Program-made: the position numbers and the translations under genes
Notes under the pieces: generated by a model
What the model saw: only the letters and a program-made list of their open reading frames with translations
Told to the model about the DNA's origin: nothing
Database searches by the model: none
Shown here: piece by piece, positions 7,220-15,736 of the stretch
Numbering within the stretch: the stretch's first letter is position 1
Layout: the number at the start of each line of letters is the position of its first letter
Assembly: GCA_965116565.1 (NCBI GenBank)
Contig: OZ220699.1
Span: 2,728,001 to 2,792,000, forward strand
Length of the DNA stretch: 64,000 bases
Source: Bin87 sp965116565
GTDB taxonomy: Bacteria > Chloroflexota > Dehalococcoidia > Lucifugimonadales > UBA3495
Reading direction: 5' to 3'

Positions 7220-8636
7220 TAACGAACTGCTGAAACTGACCATCTCTGAAATCGCGCCCATGATCCAATCCCGCGCGGTGTCGCCGGTGGAACTCACCGA
7301 GGCGGCGCTGGCGGAGGCGGAGCGGCAGCAGCCGACGCTCAACTCGTTCATCACCATCATGCGGGAGCAGGCGATGGCGCAGGCCGAGCAGGCGGAGGAT
7401 GAGCTGTCGCGCGGCGAATACCGGGGCCCGCTGCACGGAATACCCATCGGCATCAAGGACAACATCGCCACCGGCGGCATCCGGACCACCCTGGGCACCA
7501 AGGTGCTGAGGGACAATGTGCCCGACGAAGACGCCGAGGTCGTGCGCCGGTGCAAGGAAGCCGGGGCCATCATCCTCGGCAAGGAGAACCTTGAGGAATT
7601 CGCGGCCGGCGCTACGTCGAACAACCCGCACTACGGCGCGGTCCACAACCCATGGGGACTGGACCACATCCCGGGCGGCTCCAGCGGCGGGGGCGGCGCA
7701 AACGTCGCGGCGGGCGTCACGTTCGCGTCGTTAGGAACGGACCTGGGCGGGTCAGTGCGCCTGCCGGGAGCGTTCTGCGGAGTGGTCGGCCTGAAGCAGA
7801 CCTTTGGCCGGGTGAGCCAGCGGGGACTGCTGGTCACCAGTTTCAACGGCGACCACATCGGCCCCATGACGCGGTCGGTGCGGGACAGCGCGTTGGTGCT
7901 GCAGGCGATCGCCGGCTATGACCCGCTGGATCCCAGCACCGTACCGGTTCCGGTGGACGACTACGCGCTGATGATGGAGCGCGGCGTCCGCGGCCTGACC
8001 ATGGGCATTCCCTCGAACCATTACTTCGACCTGCTGGATCCGGAGGTTGAAGCCGCGGTACGCCGGGCCATCGCCGCGCTGGAGGAACTGGGAGTCGAGA
8101 GCCGGGAGGTGAGCCTGCCCAACATGCAGTACGTGGGGGCGATCAGGTTTGCCGCGATGGCGGACAGCGTCGTCACGCACGAGCCGTACATCGAGTCGAA
8201 CCGGGAGGACTACGGCCCGGACACGCTGTTCCGCACACTGGCCGGGCAGTTCGTCCTGGGGCGGGATTACTCCAAGGCGATGAAGGTGCAGCGCATCATC
8301 AAGGAGGAACACGCCCGGGTTTTGCAGGACGTGGATTTCCTGGTGACGCCGACCACGCCGATGCCGGCGCCCCGCATCGACGCCGAGAGCATCGAGGTGG
8401 ATGGCAAGCGTCAGAAAGTACGTGGACCCGGCTCGGGGCACGTTTCACGAAACACCAGCCCCGAAAACGCGACGGGCTTCCCGGCGATCACGGTTCCGTG
8501 CGGGTTCAGCGAGTTGGGACTGCCCATCGGCCTTCAGGTCATCGGCCGGCCGTGGGAAGAGGGCAATATCTTCAGGCTTGCCCACGCCTACGAGGGCGTG
8601 TCGCCCAGCCAGGGCGTTTGGCCCGACTTGGGGTGA
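7212..8636 (+). CDS. Amidase-signature family hydrolase
   Basis: A 474-residue amidase-signature enzyme, which hydrolyses C-N amide bonds with a Ser-cisSer-Lys triad. Lys82 lies in GIKDNIATGG, Ser157 in the Gly/Ser-rich loop GGSSGGGG (155-162), and the nucleophile Ser181 in DLGGSVRLPGAF; the 24-residue spacing of the two serines matches GatA. Length is typical. It is coupled to the preceding GatC/AtzG-like gene by an 8-base overlap, which favours a two-subunit hydrolase such as AtzE. The real substrate (amide, biuret-type, or Glu-tRNA) is not visible; absence of gatB argues against GatA. Confidence 0.9.
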   Translation: MPDNELLKLTISEIAPMIQSRAVSPVELTEAALAEAERQQPTLNSFITIMREQAMAQAEQAEDELSRGEYRGPLHGIPIGIKDNIATGGIRTTLGTKVLRDNVPDEDAEVVRRCKEAGAIILGKENLEEFAAGATSNNPHYGAVHNPWGLDHIPGGSSGGGGANVAAGVTFASLGTDLGGSVRLPGAFCGVVGLKQTFGRVSQRGLLVTSFNGDHIGPMTRSVRDSALVLQAIAGYDPLDPSTVPVPVDDYALMMERGVRGLTMGIPSNHYFDLLDPEVEAAVRRAIAALEELGVESREVSLPNMQYVGAIRFAAMADSVVTHEPYIESNREDYGPDTLFRTLAGQFVLGRDYSKAMKVQRIIKEEHARVLQDVDFLVTPTTPMPAPRIDAESIEVDGKRQKVRGPGSGHVSRNTSPENATGFPAITVPCGFSELGLPIGLQVIGRPWEEGNIFRLAHAYEGVSPSQGVWPDLG

Positions 8637-8667
8637 ACCCAGGGAAGCGCACCGTGGAGCAAACGCA

Positions 8668-8689
8668 GGGGCGAATGTATATTCGCCCC
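8668..8689. repeat. GGGGCGA-type palindrome
   Basis: GGGGCGAAT, a 4-base loop GTAT, and ATTCGCCCC form a 9-bp stem in the spacer between the amidase and the aldo/keto reductase. The GGGGCGAxx...xxTCGCCCC frame is shared with the palindrome at 38016. It may terminate amidase transcripts. Confidence 0.65.
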
Positions 8690-8717
8690 GACTCGGCGTG
8701 GCGGCATGCGTAGTTCA

Positions 8718-8743
8718 CCCTTCGACAAGCTCAGGATGAGCGG
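8718..8743. repeat. Dispersed repeat with CTTCGACAAGCTCAGGATGAGC core
   Basis: The stretch CCCTTCGACAAGCTCAGG followed by ATGAGCGG is the reverse-complement counterpart of the element at 43381-43415 (CGCTCATCCTGAGC...TGTCGAA). This core is a frequent dispersed repeat in environmental bacterial genomes, from general experience. Confidence 0.65.
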
Positions 8744-8774
8744 TCGTGGCGACTGCGAAACGCAGAGGTGATCC

Positions 8775-9767
8775 ATGGAGTATCGCAAGTTTGGACCTAC
8801 GGACATGACGGTCTCCGTGCTGGGGTTCGGATGCTGGGAGATGGGCGGCACGTACGGCGATGTGTCGCGGTCGGAACTGGATGCCGCGGTGAACCGGGCC
8901 ATCGACCTGGGAATCAACTGCTTCGACACCGCGCCGGCCTACGGGCGTGGGGAGTCGGAGGTTGTGCTGGGGCAGGCTCTGGGCAACCGACGCAAGGACA
9001 TCCTGGTGGTCACCAAGTGTGGCGTCGGTTATACCGACCGACCCAAGGGCCGCGACAGCCGCATGGTGTCCATCCACGCCTCGGTGGAGCAGAGTCTCCA
9101 AAACCTCGGCACAGACTATCTCGATGTCCTGCTGATTCACTGGCCGGACGTGAACACTCCGTTCGATGAGACCATGCACGCGCTGGGCAGCCTGGTGAAC
9201 CAGGGGAAGGTGCGGGCCGTGGGCGTGTCCAACTTCACGCTGGACCAGATCAAGGAATGCGAGGCGGTCCGGGGCGTCGATGTCGTTCAGTATGGGCTCA
9301 ACATGTTCGACCGGCGCATGGAGCAGGAGATATTTCCATACTGCCTGGAGCGGGGTACCGGAGTCATGGTGTACGGCCCGCTGGCGTTCGGCCTGTTATC
9401 CGGCGCCTTCTCCGCCGACACCACCTTTGGGAGCAACGACTGGCGCGCCACCGGAGGTCGGCCCGGCTGGAATGTCGGCGTGTTCGCGGAGGAGCACTTC
9501 CAGCGGAATCTTCGCGTGGTTGAGGATCTGAAACCCATCGCGGAGGCCAGGGGCAAGAATATGCCGCACCTGGCGCTGCGGTGGGTCCTGTCAAACCCGG
9601 CGGTGAGCGTCGCGCTGGTGGGAACCCGGACGGTGGCGGAGGTGGAGGACAACGTGGCCGGGCTGGAGTGGGCGTTATCGGGGGCGGACTTTGAGGAGAT
9701 AGACGCCGTGTTTGACCGCTACGGCGTGGACACGCATCCCGACATAGTGATAGACCCGGACGAGTAG
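8775..9767 (+). CDS. Aldo/keto reductase
   Basis: A 330-residue cytosolic NAD(P)H-dependent TIM-barrel reductase. The catalytic tetrad is complete: Asp51 and Tyr56 (FDTAPAYGRGE), Lys81 (VVTKCG) and His122 (LLIHWPD). The C-terminal cofactor region follows at ALRWVLSNPAVSVALVGTRT. Length and order fit the YajO/AKR11-13 type that reduces aldehydes or sugars. An AGAGGTGA site precedes the ATG. The gene is separated from the amidase by repeat elements and is likely transcribed alone. Substrate cannot be inferred. Confidence 0.93.
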   Translation: MEYRKFGPTDMTVSVLGFGCWEMGGTYGDVSRSELDAAVNRAIDLGINCFDTAPAYGRGESEVVLGQALGNRRKDILVVTKCGVGYTDRPKGRDSRMVSIHASVEQSLQNLGTDYLDVLLIHWPDVNTPFDETMHALGSLVNQGKVRAVGVSNFTLDQIKECEAVRGVDVVQYGLNMFDRRMEQEIFPYCLERGTGVMVYGPLAFGLLSGAFSADTTFGSNDWRATGGRPGWNVGVFAEEHFQRNLRVVEDLKPIAEARGKNMPHLALRWVLSNPAVSVALVGTRTVAEVEDNVAGLEWALSGADFEEIDAVFDRYGVDTHPDIVIDPDE

Positions 9768-9796
9768 CCCGGGCCTATCCTCATGCGGTGCTCAGC

Positions 9797-9817
9797 GCGT
9801 CAGCACGTTGCTGACGC
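9797..9817. terminator. Stem-loop between convergent genes
   Basis: GCGTCAGCA, loop CGT, TGCTGACGC form a perfect 9-bp stem located between the ends of the aldo/keto reductase (+) and GMC oxidoreductase (-) genes. There is no long T tract, so its termination activity is inferred from position. Confidence 0.5.
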
Positions 9818-9828
9818 TTGGGGACGGG

Positions 9829-11400
9829 TCAGCCGGCGGCCACCCAGTCAGCGACGCGCTCGGCCACCATGATGACGGTGGGATGGATCCCGCCGGACCT
9901 GGGAACGCGAGGCATCACCGCGGCGTCAACCACCCACAGCCCATCCACCCCGCGCACGCGGCAGTGCTGGTCGGTGACGGCCATGGGGTCGGAGTCGGGT
10001 CCCATGCGGCAGGTCCCGGAGACGTGGCGGGCGGTGCCGACGGTCTGGCGCGCCCACCGGTCGAGGGCGTCGTCATCGTTCAGGATGTCATCGGGCGGGT
10101 TGATGCGGAAATCGTATACGTCGCGGAACGCATCGGACTCCAGCATACGGGCGCCAAAGCGGATGCCCTCCCGAACGCGGCGGGCGTCGTTGGGATGCTG
10201 AAGGTAGCGATAGTTGAACTCGGGCTGGACGCTGGGGTCGGCGGACGCCAGACGCACGTAACCGGAGCCGTCGGGCAACCCGAGGGTGCAGGAGATGCGG
10301 GCGGCGCGCTCCGGCGGTACGTCGCCGGTGTTGTAGCGTGTGCGGACGCCGGCCACCTTCTCCTCCCGCTCGTCCACCACGGTGCTGCTGCGGAGCACCA
10401 TGTCGTTGGTGTACCCGGCGGTGCCACTGTAATGGAGGCCGAAGTGCGGCGCGTCGAGGTCGCCGGTGAGGGTCTTTCCGTCCTTGACCTTGTAGGTGAC
10501 GTGCACGCTCAGGTGGTTCCACAGACCCTGGCCCACGCCGGGGCTCTCGTGCACCACCGGAATACCGTGCTGCGACAGTTGGTCAGCCGGCCCGACGCCG
10601 GAGAGCATGAGCAGATGCGGGGAGCGCAGGGCGCCGGAGCACAGCACCACCCGGTCGGCCTCGACGGTAAAGGTCTCTCCACCGCTGTCGGCCTCGACGC
10701 CGATGGCCTTCTTGCCGTCGAACAAAACGCGGCGGACGTAGACGTTGCCCCGCACGGTGAGGTTGAGGCGGTGGCGCATGGGGTTCAGGTGGGTCATCGC
10801 CGCAGACATGCGGACGCCGCCCAGGTTGTTGGTGGGTGAAACGCCCACCCCGGTCGGATTGGGGCCGTTGGTGTCCACAACCTCGCCGTAACCCTCCGCC
10901 AGGCAGGCATCGTAGAACGCCTTCTGGATATCCGCCCACGTGCCGGAGCGGCGGCGACGCACGGGCATGGGCCCGTCGGTCCCGTGGTAGTCGTCCTGGA
11001 TATCCATGTCGTTTTCCATCTTGCGATAGAACGGCAGGATCTTGTCGTACGACCACTCATCGTTGCCCATGGACGCCCAGTTGTCGAAATCCTCGGGGAA
11101 GCCGCGCTGCATGGCCTGGCCGTTGATGGACGAGCCTCCGCCGATGACCTTGCCCTGGGCGACGTGGATTTCGCCCTGCTCCTCGGTGATGGTGCCGCGC
11201 AGGGCCCAGTTGTGGATTGAGTCCTGGGCCTCAGCGTACCTGGTGCCGCCCCACTTGATGTCGTCGGGCAGGACGGCGGGATCGGGGTAGTCGTTGCCGG
11301 CCTCCAGGAGCAGCACGGAGGTGTTCGGGTCCTCGGCAAGGCGGGCGGTGAGCGTGGAGCCGGCGGCGCCGCCGCCAACCACTATCACGTCGTATTTCAT
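9829..11400 (-). CDS. GMC family FAD oxidoreductase
   Basis: A 523-residue glucose-methanol-choline oxidoreductase, which oxidises alcohols with FAD. The N-terminal dinucleotide fold is YDVIVVGGGAAGSTLTARLAE with LLLEAGNDYPDP. The GMC signature region GGGSSINGQAMQRG follows, and near the C-terminus are the active-site His in ARHVSGTCRMG and the second His in GGIHPTVIMVAERVAD. The family is cytosolic here, with no Tat signal. A GGAGGA site precedes the ATG. Homologues include choline, alcohol and sugar dehydrogenases; the specific alcohol is unknown. Confidence 0.93.
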   Translation of the reverse strand: MKYDVIVVGGGAAGSTLTARLAEDPNTSVLLLEAGNDYPDPAVLPDDIKWGGTRYAEAQDSIHNWALRGTITEEQGEIHVAQGKVIGGGSSINGQAMQRGFPEDFDNWASMGNDEWSYDKILPFYRKMENDMDIQDDYHGTDGPMPVRRRRSGTWADIQKAFYDACLAEGYGEVVDTNGPNPTGVGVSPTNNLGGVRMSAAMTHLNPMRHRLNLTVRGNVYVRRVLFDGKKAIGVEADSGGETFTVEADRVVLCSGALRSPHLLMLSGVGPADQLSQHGIPVVHESPGVGQGLWNHLSVHVTYKVKDGKTLTGDLDAPHFGLHYSGTAGYTNDMVLRSSTVVDEREEKVAGVRTRYNTGDVPPERAARISCTLGLPDGSGYVRLASADPSVQPEFNYRYLQHPNDARRVREGIRFGARMLESDAFRDVYDFRINPPDDILNDDDALDRWARQTVGTARHVSGTCRMGPDSDPMAVTDQHCRVRGVDGLWVVDAAVMPRVPRSGGIHPTVIMVAERVADWVAAG

Positions 11401-11554
11401 GGGGTCCTCCTTTTGGAACCGCTGTTGGTTTTCAATCTCATCGACTGGTTTAGCACCCAGGATCCGGCGATGGCCGCGGCCGGGGAACAGTCCGGGTGCG
11501 CATTTCAGATGCTTTGCCGCCGGGACGGCTGCCGGATCTCAACCTGCGGGGATT

Positions 11555-12532
11555 TTATACCAAAACGGGAAGCCCGGACTCCATCGACTCGTAGGCTTTG
11601 AGGACGAGTGTCAGGTCAAAGAGCCCCTCCGCCGCGCTCATCGCGGGCAACCTCCCTTCGTCGATGCTGTCCCGAAATTCCCTTACCATGGGAACCAGAC
11701 CGTTGGAGTGCCGGTCGAGCTCAACGTCGGTTTCGGCGTTGGCGTCGGTGATTTTCAGCCAGGGCCGGCCGACCTGGAAATACAGCGACGCCGTCGTGCC
11801 CGAGATGGACACCCAGGAATGGGGGTTGGGCGGAGCCACCGCCCACGAGTGATTGACCAATCCCACGACACCGGCGGGCGAGCGGGTGGTGACCATGATG
11901 CCGTCCTCTGCTTCGAGGCCGGGTTGGCCGGGCAGCACACGGTGGGCATAAACCTGTTCGGGCCGGCCGGCCAAGTAGGATAGGGCGCTGAGCTTGTGGA
12001 TGCCGCCGTCGATGAGCACACCGCCGCCGTTTTGCTCCGCGCGGTTGCGCCAACCGGAGGGCAGGAAGGGATACTGTTCCTGGAGCTGGATCAGCCTGAC
12101 CTGCCCCAAGCGACCTTCATCTATGAGCCGCTTGGACTCCACAACCGCGGGCAGGAAGCGGTAATTCTCCGCAACCATCAGGTTGATGCCGGCGGATTCG
12201 CCGATTTGTTGGATGGCCTGGGCGTCGGCCAGGGTCCCGGCGACGGGCTTTTCGACGAGGACGTGTTTGCCGGCGCGGGCGGCCAGTTCAACGTGTTCCC
12301 GGTGCAGATGGTGAGGCGTGCAGACGTACACCGCGTCCACCCTGGGATCATCGACGGCGCTCGCATAGCTGCCGAAAGCATCAACGCCGTCGAAACGGGC
12401 GGCGTACTCTCGGGCCCGGAGCGCATCGCGGCTGGCGAAATACAGGTCGATGTCGCCGCGCAACTCCATGATCGAGCGGGCGAACGTGGCGGCGAACGAA
12501 CCGCAACCGAGGACGCACAAGCCGAGGCTCAC
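11555..12532 (-). CDS. Gfo/Idh/MocA family oxidoreductase
   Basis: A roughly 325-residue NAD(P)-dependent oxidoreductase of the Gfo/Idh/MocA family, which acts on sugars, inositols and related cyclic alcohols. The Rossmann motif LCVLGCGSFAATFA is at the N-terminus. VYVCTPHHLHREHVELAARAGKHVLVEKP holds the EKP cofactor/active-site motif, and GGGVLIDGGIHKLS contains the conserved GG-x-x-x-D-x-G-x-H catalytic region. The frame is open to a GTG at 12592, but the Rossmann strand begins almost directly after the GTG at 12532; neither has a clear ribosome site. The gene lies downstream of and opposite to the small membrane-protein region, and upstream of the GMC gene on the same strand. Confidence 0.88.
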   Translation of the reverse strand: MSLGLCVLGCGSFAATFARSIMELRGDIDLYFASRDALRAREYAARFDGVDAFGSYASAVDDPRVDAVYVCTPHHLHREHVELAARAGKHVLVEKPVAGTLADAQAIQQIGESAGINLMVAENYRFLPAVVESKRLIDEGRLGQVRLIQLQEQYPFLPSGWRNRAEQNGGGVLIDGGIHKLSALSYLAGRPEQVYAHRVLPGQPGLEAEDGIMVTTRSPAGVVGLVNHSWAVAPPNPHSWVSISGTTASLYFQVGRPWLKITDANAETDVELDRHSNGLVPMVREFRDSIDEGRLPAMSAAEGLFDLTLVLKAYESMESGLPVLV

Positions 12533-12881
12533 ATTGGCACCATGAACGAGGGATAGCGGCCGCGACCGACCGATATCCCGAGGGTACTCCACGGGCGTGG
12601 CGAAAATCCAGCGAAAAGTCGAACCCGCAACGTGACAATGCTTGGCAACGCCGCGTGGGCTATTCGGTCAGCCGGCCTTGCTGCTGGAATGGAGTGCCCG
12701 CGATGCAGCGATCGGGAATGAAGGCCGACCGGGTTTTCGGGTCCCTTCGATTGCCCCTCTGATTTACCGGAGGCGCGCGGGAGGCTGAACAGGTTGGGCG
12801 CTCTCGGGACACCTCGCCGGATTCCGTTGGTTGGCTCGGGAAACTGTCACCGACGATTTGCCCGCCGGTGGCGCCACGGAA
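12533..12881. other. Intergenic spacer, no feature seen
   Basis: About 350 GC-rich bases between the Gfo/Idh/MocA gene and the small membrane-protein gene. I see no coherent coding frame, RNA fold or repeat apart from the possible 5' extension of the oxidoreductase up to 12592. Confidence 0.5.
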
Positions 12882-13073
12882 TCAGCCGGCAAAATTGTGC
12901 GGTGCGTAGTATTGCCGTGCAGTGGCGCGTCCTTCGGAACCTTCATCCGACGCTCCCTCTGATGATGCGGCCGTGTCGCCGTGCGCCATATTGAGCCAAA
13001 GCAGTCCGGCCACCATCGCCATCAAAACCAGAGTGATAATGATCGTCTGCTTTATGTTACTTACCTGTTCCAT
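12882..13073 (-). CDS. Small single-pass membrane protein
   Basis: A 63-residue protein with a short polar N-terminus (MEQVSNIKQ), one hydrophobic segment at about residues 10-28 (TIIITLVLMAMVAGLLWLN) and a Ser/Glu/Ala-rich polar tail (SSEGASDEGSEG). It could be a signal-anchored or exported peptide. The ATG at 13073 follows an AAGGA ribosome site with 5-base spacing. The frame extends to 13130, but that extension is less convincing. No family recognised. It is preceded by an AT-rich leader with two inverted repeats, unusual for this GC-rich window. Confidence 0.55.
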   Translation of the reverse strand: MEQVSNIKQTIIITLVLMAMVAGLLWLNMAHGDTAASSEGASDEGSEGRATARQYYAPHNFAG

Positions 13074-13121
13074 TATGTCCTTTGGGTCCTTTGTTGTGAT
13101 TACGTGTATGTATTTCCATAA

Positions 13122-13151
13122 GGGATGCAATCAATTATGTAATAGCATCCC
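13122..13151. promoter_or_regulatory. Inverted repeat upstream of the small membrane protein
   Basis: GGGATGC and GCATCCC flank 16 AT-rich bases, about 50 bases upstream of the ATG at 13073. It is a possible operator or weak stem-loop. Confidence 0.35.
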
Positions 13152-13188
13152 GCAAGATATGGGTTGTACTATTATTGCAGCATGAACA

Positions 13189-13212
13189 CACACGATATAC
13201 AGATATCGTGTG
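13189..13212. promoter_or_regulatory. Perfect 10-bp inverted repeat (candidate operator)
   Basis: CACACGATAT, spacer ACAG, ATATCGTGTG form a perfect palindrome in the AT-rich divergent region. The symmetry and short spacer fit a dimeric regulator site; which regulator is unknown. Confidence 0.45.
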
Positions 13213-13518
13213 CGATTTTCAAGAAAAAACCCACACGCCCGGAGCAACCTGAGTTGTCGCCCGCACCAACTGAGTTTGGCGGGGGCGATTGGCAATGGGC
13301 TGCGGCGCGTTGTGTGGAAGAGGGAAGTCCTGACCGCGCGCTCGGCACGCGCTCGGCAAAGGATTGGCGGAGGTCTCTCAGGCGCCCGTTTGGGGACCTT
13401 CCCGGCACAGCGCTCCGGGTTGATAGGACGGTCGGGGGTTTCTATAATCGCGGGCACTGCGTGGACGAAATCACCGGCCGCTCGCGAAAGCGATGGCCGC
13501 CCAAAAAGGAGATTCAAC

Positions 13519-14310
13519 ATGCCTCGCCTCGACGGGAAAGTTGCCCTGATCACCGGCGCGACGGGCGGCATCGGCCGCGCGGCGTCCCAATTGTTCGCCG
13601 ACGAAGGAGCCCGCGTCGCCATGGTCGATCTCGACGAGTCGGCCCTGCAGGGGTTGGTCGCATCGATAGGCGAGGACCGGGCCAGCTACTCGGTGGCGGA
13701 CGTGACCGACCCGGCCCAGAGCCAGGCTTACGTCAACGCGGCGAGAGAACGCTGGGGCGGCATCGACGCGTACCTCGCCAACGCCGGCATTGAGGGGCAA
13801 CTATCGTCTATTCCCGACTATCCCATCGACGTCTTCGACCGGGTGATGGCGGTGAACGTGCGCGGGGTCTGGCTTGGCATCAAGTACGTGGTGCCCGCAA
13901 TGCGGGAACGCGGCGGCGGCAGCATCGTCATCACGTCATCGACGGCGGGGATCGGCGCGGGTCCGGACATGTCGGCGTACACGACCAGCAAACACGCGGT
14001 CATTGGCCTGATGCGCACGGCGGCCATGGAGGGTGCGTCGCAGGGCATCCGCGTCAACACCGTGAATCCGGCGCCCATCGAGACCCGCATGATGCGTTCC
14101 ATCGAGGAGCAGCGGGTGGCGGCCGCTGACGATGCGAACGTGACCGTCGAGCAAACCTATCGGGCGGCGTCGGCGCGGATCCCATTGGGCCGCTACGGCA
14201 ATCCCGAGGAGGTGGCGCGGTTGATGCTCTTCCTGGCCAGCGACGACAGCAGCTTCTGCACGGGCGGCGTTTACATGGTGGACGGCGGAAGATCCGCCGG
14301 CAACCGGTGA
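13519..14310 (+). CDS. Short-chain dehydrogenase/reductase (SDR)
   Basis: A 263-residue classical SDR, an NAD(P)-dependent oxidoreductase of alcohols or ketones. The cofactor motif TGATGGIG is at 12-19, LANAG at about 86-90, the catalytic Ser near 140, and Tyr154/Lys158 in SAYTTSKHA. The C-terminus FCTGGVYMVDGGRSAG is typical. The ATG at 13519 follows AAGGAG by 7 bases; the longer open frame upstream lacks SDR similarity. It converges with the MFS gene. The substrate is not inferable. Confidence 0.92.
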   Translation: MPRLDGKVALITGATGGIGRAASQLFADEGARVAMVDLDESALQGLVASIGEDRASYSVADVTDPAQSQAYVNAARERWGGIDAYLANAGIEGQLSSIPDYPIDVFDRVMAVNVRGVWLGIKYVVPAMRERGGGSIVITSSTAGIGAGPDMSAYTTSKHAVIGLMRTAAMEGASQGIRVNTVNPAPIETRMMRSIEEQRVAAADDANVTVEQTYRAASARIPLGRYGNPEEVARLMLFLASDDSSFCTGGVYMVDGGRSAGNR

Positions 14311-14368
14311 CGCCAGCACCACCATTGTAGGGAACCGGCGAGGCGATTCCGGCGAGGCCCCGAACGGA

Positions 14369-15604
14369 TCAGCAGCAACTGGCGAGGCCGGGTACCCTTG
14401 GTATGGCGCGATCGCGGACCAGCAGGGTGGCCGCCGTCGCGACAATGGACAGGGCCAGCAACAGCACGAAGGCCCGGTCGTAGCTGCCCCAGATGTCGTA
14501 TGACAGGGCCCCGACCAGCGCGCCGAGCCCGCCGCTGATCTGGTGCACTCCCGATATGGTGCCGCTGATCCTGCCCATCCGTCGTTGCCCGAAGATGTTG
14601 CCGGAGAACATCACCGTCAGAGGCGCAGTCATCAGGAATGTGAACCCGTAGAGCAGGGCGAACACGATCACGGACGCCTTGGCCTGGGACAGGATGATCA
14701 GCGCGAATATGCCGATGCGCATGACAAAACACAGCAGCGTGGGCCGGCCCGGCCCCATGAGATCGGCCAGATAACCGGAGGCCAGCACTCCCAGAAGGCC
14801 CATCACACCCATCAACGCCAGCAGGTTTGCGGCGACCAACGTGGTGATGCCCATATCCAGCGCAAAGGCGACGACGTGAGTTTGCACCAGGAAGTCCTGG
14901 AACCCGCAGATGGCGTAGATGCCGATCAGCAGCCACAGTTGGGAAGAGGTCAACAGGGATGTCTGGTCCCCAGCCTCACCCTCCGCGGCCGCCACGGCAT
15001 TGGATGCCGTTGACGGAGAGTCGGCGTTGGAGGCCGGCGCAGGCCTGACGAACGCCAGCACCACGGGGGCAAGGATCACCAAGTTGGCCAGGCCCAATCC
15101 CGCGAAGGACGGACGCCAACCAAATCGCACCAGCGACTGGGCCAGCGTTCCAATTATCACCAACTGGCCGATGGCATTGCCGGACACTGCCACGCTGTTG
15201 GCGAGTCCGCGCCGGCCCGGGAACCATCGGACGATCATGACGCTGACCACGGGATTGGACATGCCGGCGTTGCCCAGGGCGAATACCAGTCCATATACCG
15301 GGAAAAGCTGCCAGGGAGCCGACACCACGCTCATGAGGCCGATGCCGACCGCGCCTATCGCCGCTCCCGCGCCCATGATCAACCGCACGTCGTAGCGGTC
15401 TGCGAGCCGCCCGACGAACGGCAACGCCAGCGCTGAGACCACCATGTACGCGGTGATGCCCAGCGACAGCACGGACCGGCTCCAGTCCAGATCGTCCACC
15501 ATGGGCTTCAACATGAGACCCAGGGCAGACCGGGTGCCTCCGTTGAAAAACAGGACCACGAACCCGGTGGCAAGGATAATCCAGCGATAATCCGGACGCC
15601 GCAT
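14369..15604 (-). CDS. Major facilitator superfamily (MFS) transporter
   Basis: A 411-residue, very hydrophobic inner-membrane protein with about 12 predicted membrane segments in two halves joined by a polar Ala/Ser/Glu-rich loop (about residues 195-215). After the first helix it has the MFS motif-A-like GRLADRYDVRLIMG. The overall layout resembles MCT/oxalate-formate-antiporter-type members, which carry monocarboxylates; this is consistent with the many CoA-transferases but is not proof. It starts without a strong ribosome site. Confidence 0.88.
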   Translation of the reverse strand: MRRPDYRWIILATGFVVLFFNGGTRSALGLMLKPMVDDLDWSRSVLSLGITAYMVVSALALPFVGRLADRYDVRLIMGAGAAIGAVGIGLMSVVSAPWQLFPVYGLVFALGNAGMSNPVVSVMIVRWFPGRRGLANSVAVSGNAIGQLVIIGTLAQSLVRFGWRPSFAGLGLANLVILAPVVLAFVRPAPASNADSPSTASNAVAAAEGEAGDQTSLLTSSQLWLLIGIYAICGFQDFLVQTHVVAFALDMGITTLVAANLLALMGVMGLLGVLASGYLADLMGPGRPTLLCFVMRIGIFALIILSQAKASVIVFALLYGFTFLMTAPLTVMFSGNIFGQRRMGRISGTISGVHQISGGLGALVGALSYDIWGSYDRAFVLLLALSIVATAATLLVRDRAIPRVPGLASCC

Positions 15605-15736
15605 CTAAACACCGCCTATGCCGGCTGGCCCACGGTAGCACCGGGGTTTAATGGCAGTCAATCTCATTGCCAGTTGTGTGGCTGAACCTATAACATCGCA
15701 GGACACCCCAGCAGGCACACAATGGAGGTGTCCGCC

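Larger units (their letters stand above)
13074..13518. other. AT-rich divergent intergenic region
   Basis: The first 140 bases are clearly AT-rich compared with the window and hold two inverted repeats (13122-13151 and 13189-13212). They fit a promoter/operator region for the small membrane protein. The remaining bases up to the SDR start are GC-rich; the SDR frame is open through here, but there is no reason to call it coding. Confidence 0.5.

Noticed and set aside
7212..8636. Calling the amidase GatA
   Set aside because: No gatB or typical gat operon is present; the small partner fits AtzG as well as GatC.
13210..13518. N-terminal extension of the SDR
   Set aside because: The frame is open, but the ribosome site and SDR fold both point to the ATG at 13519.
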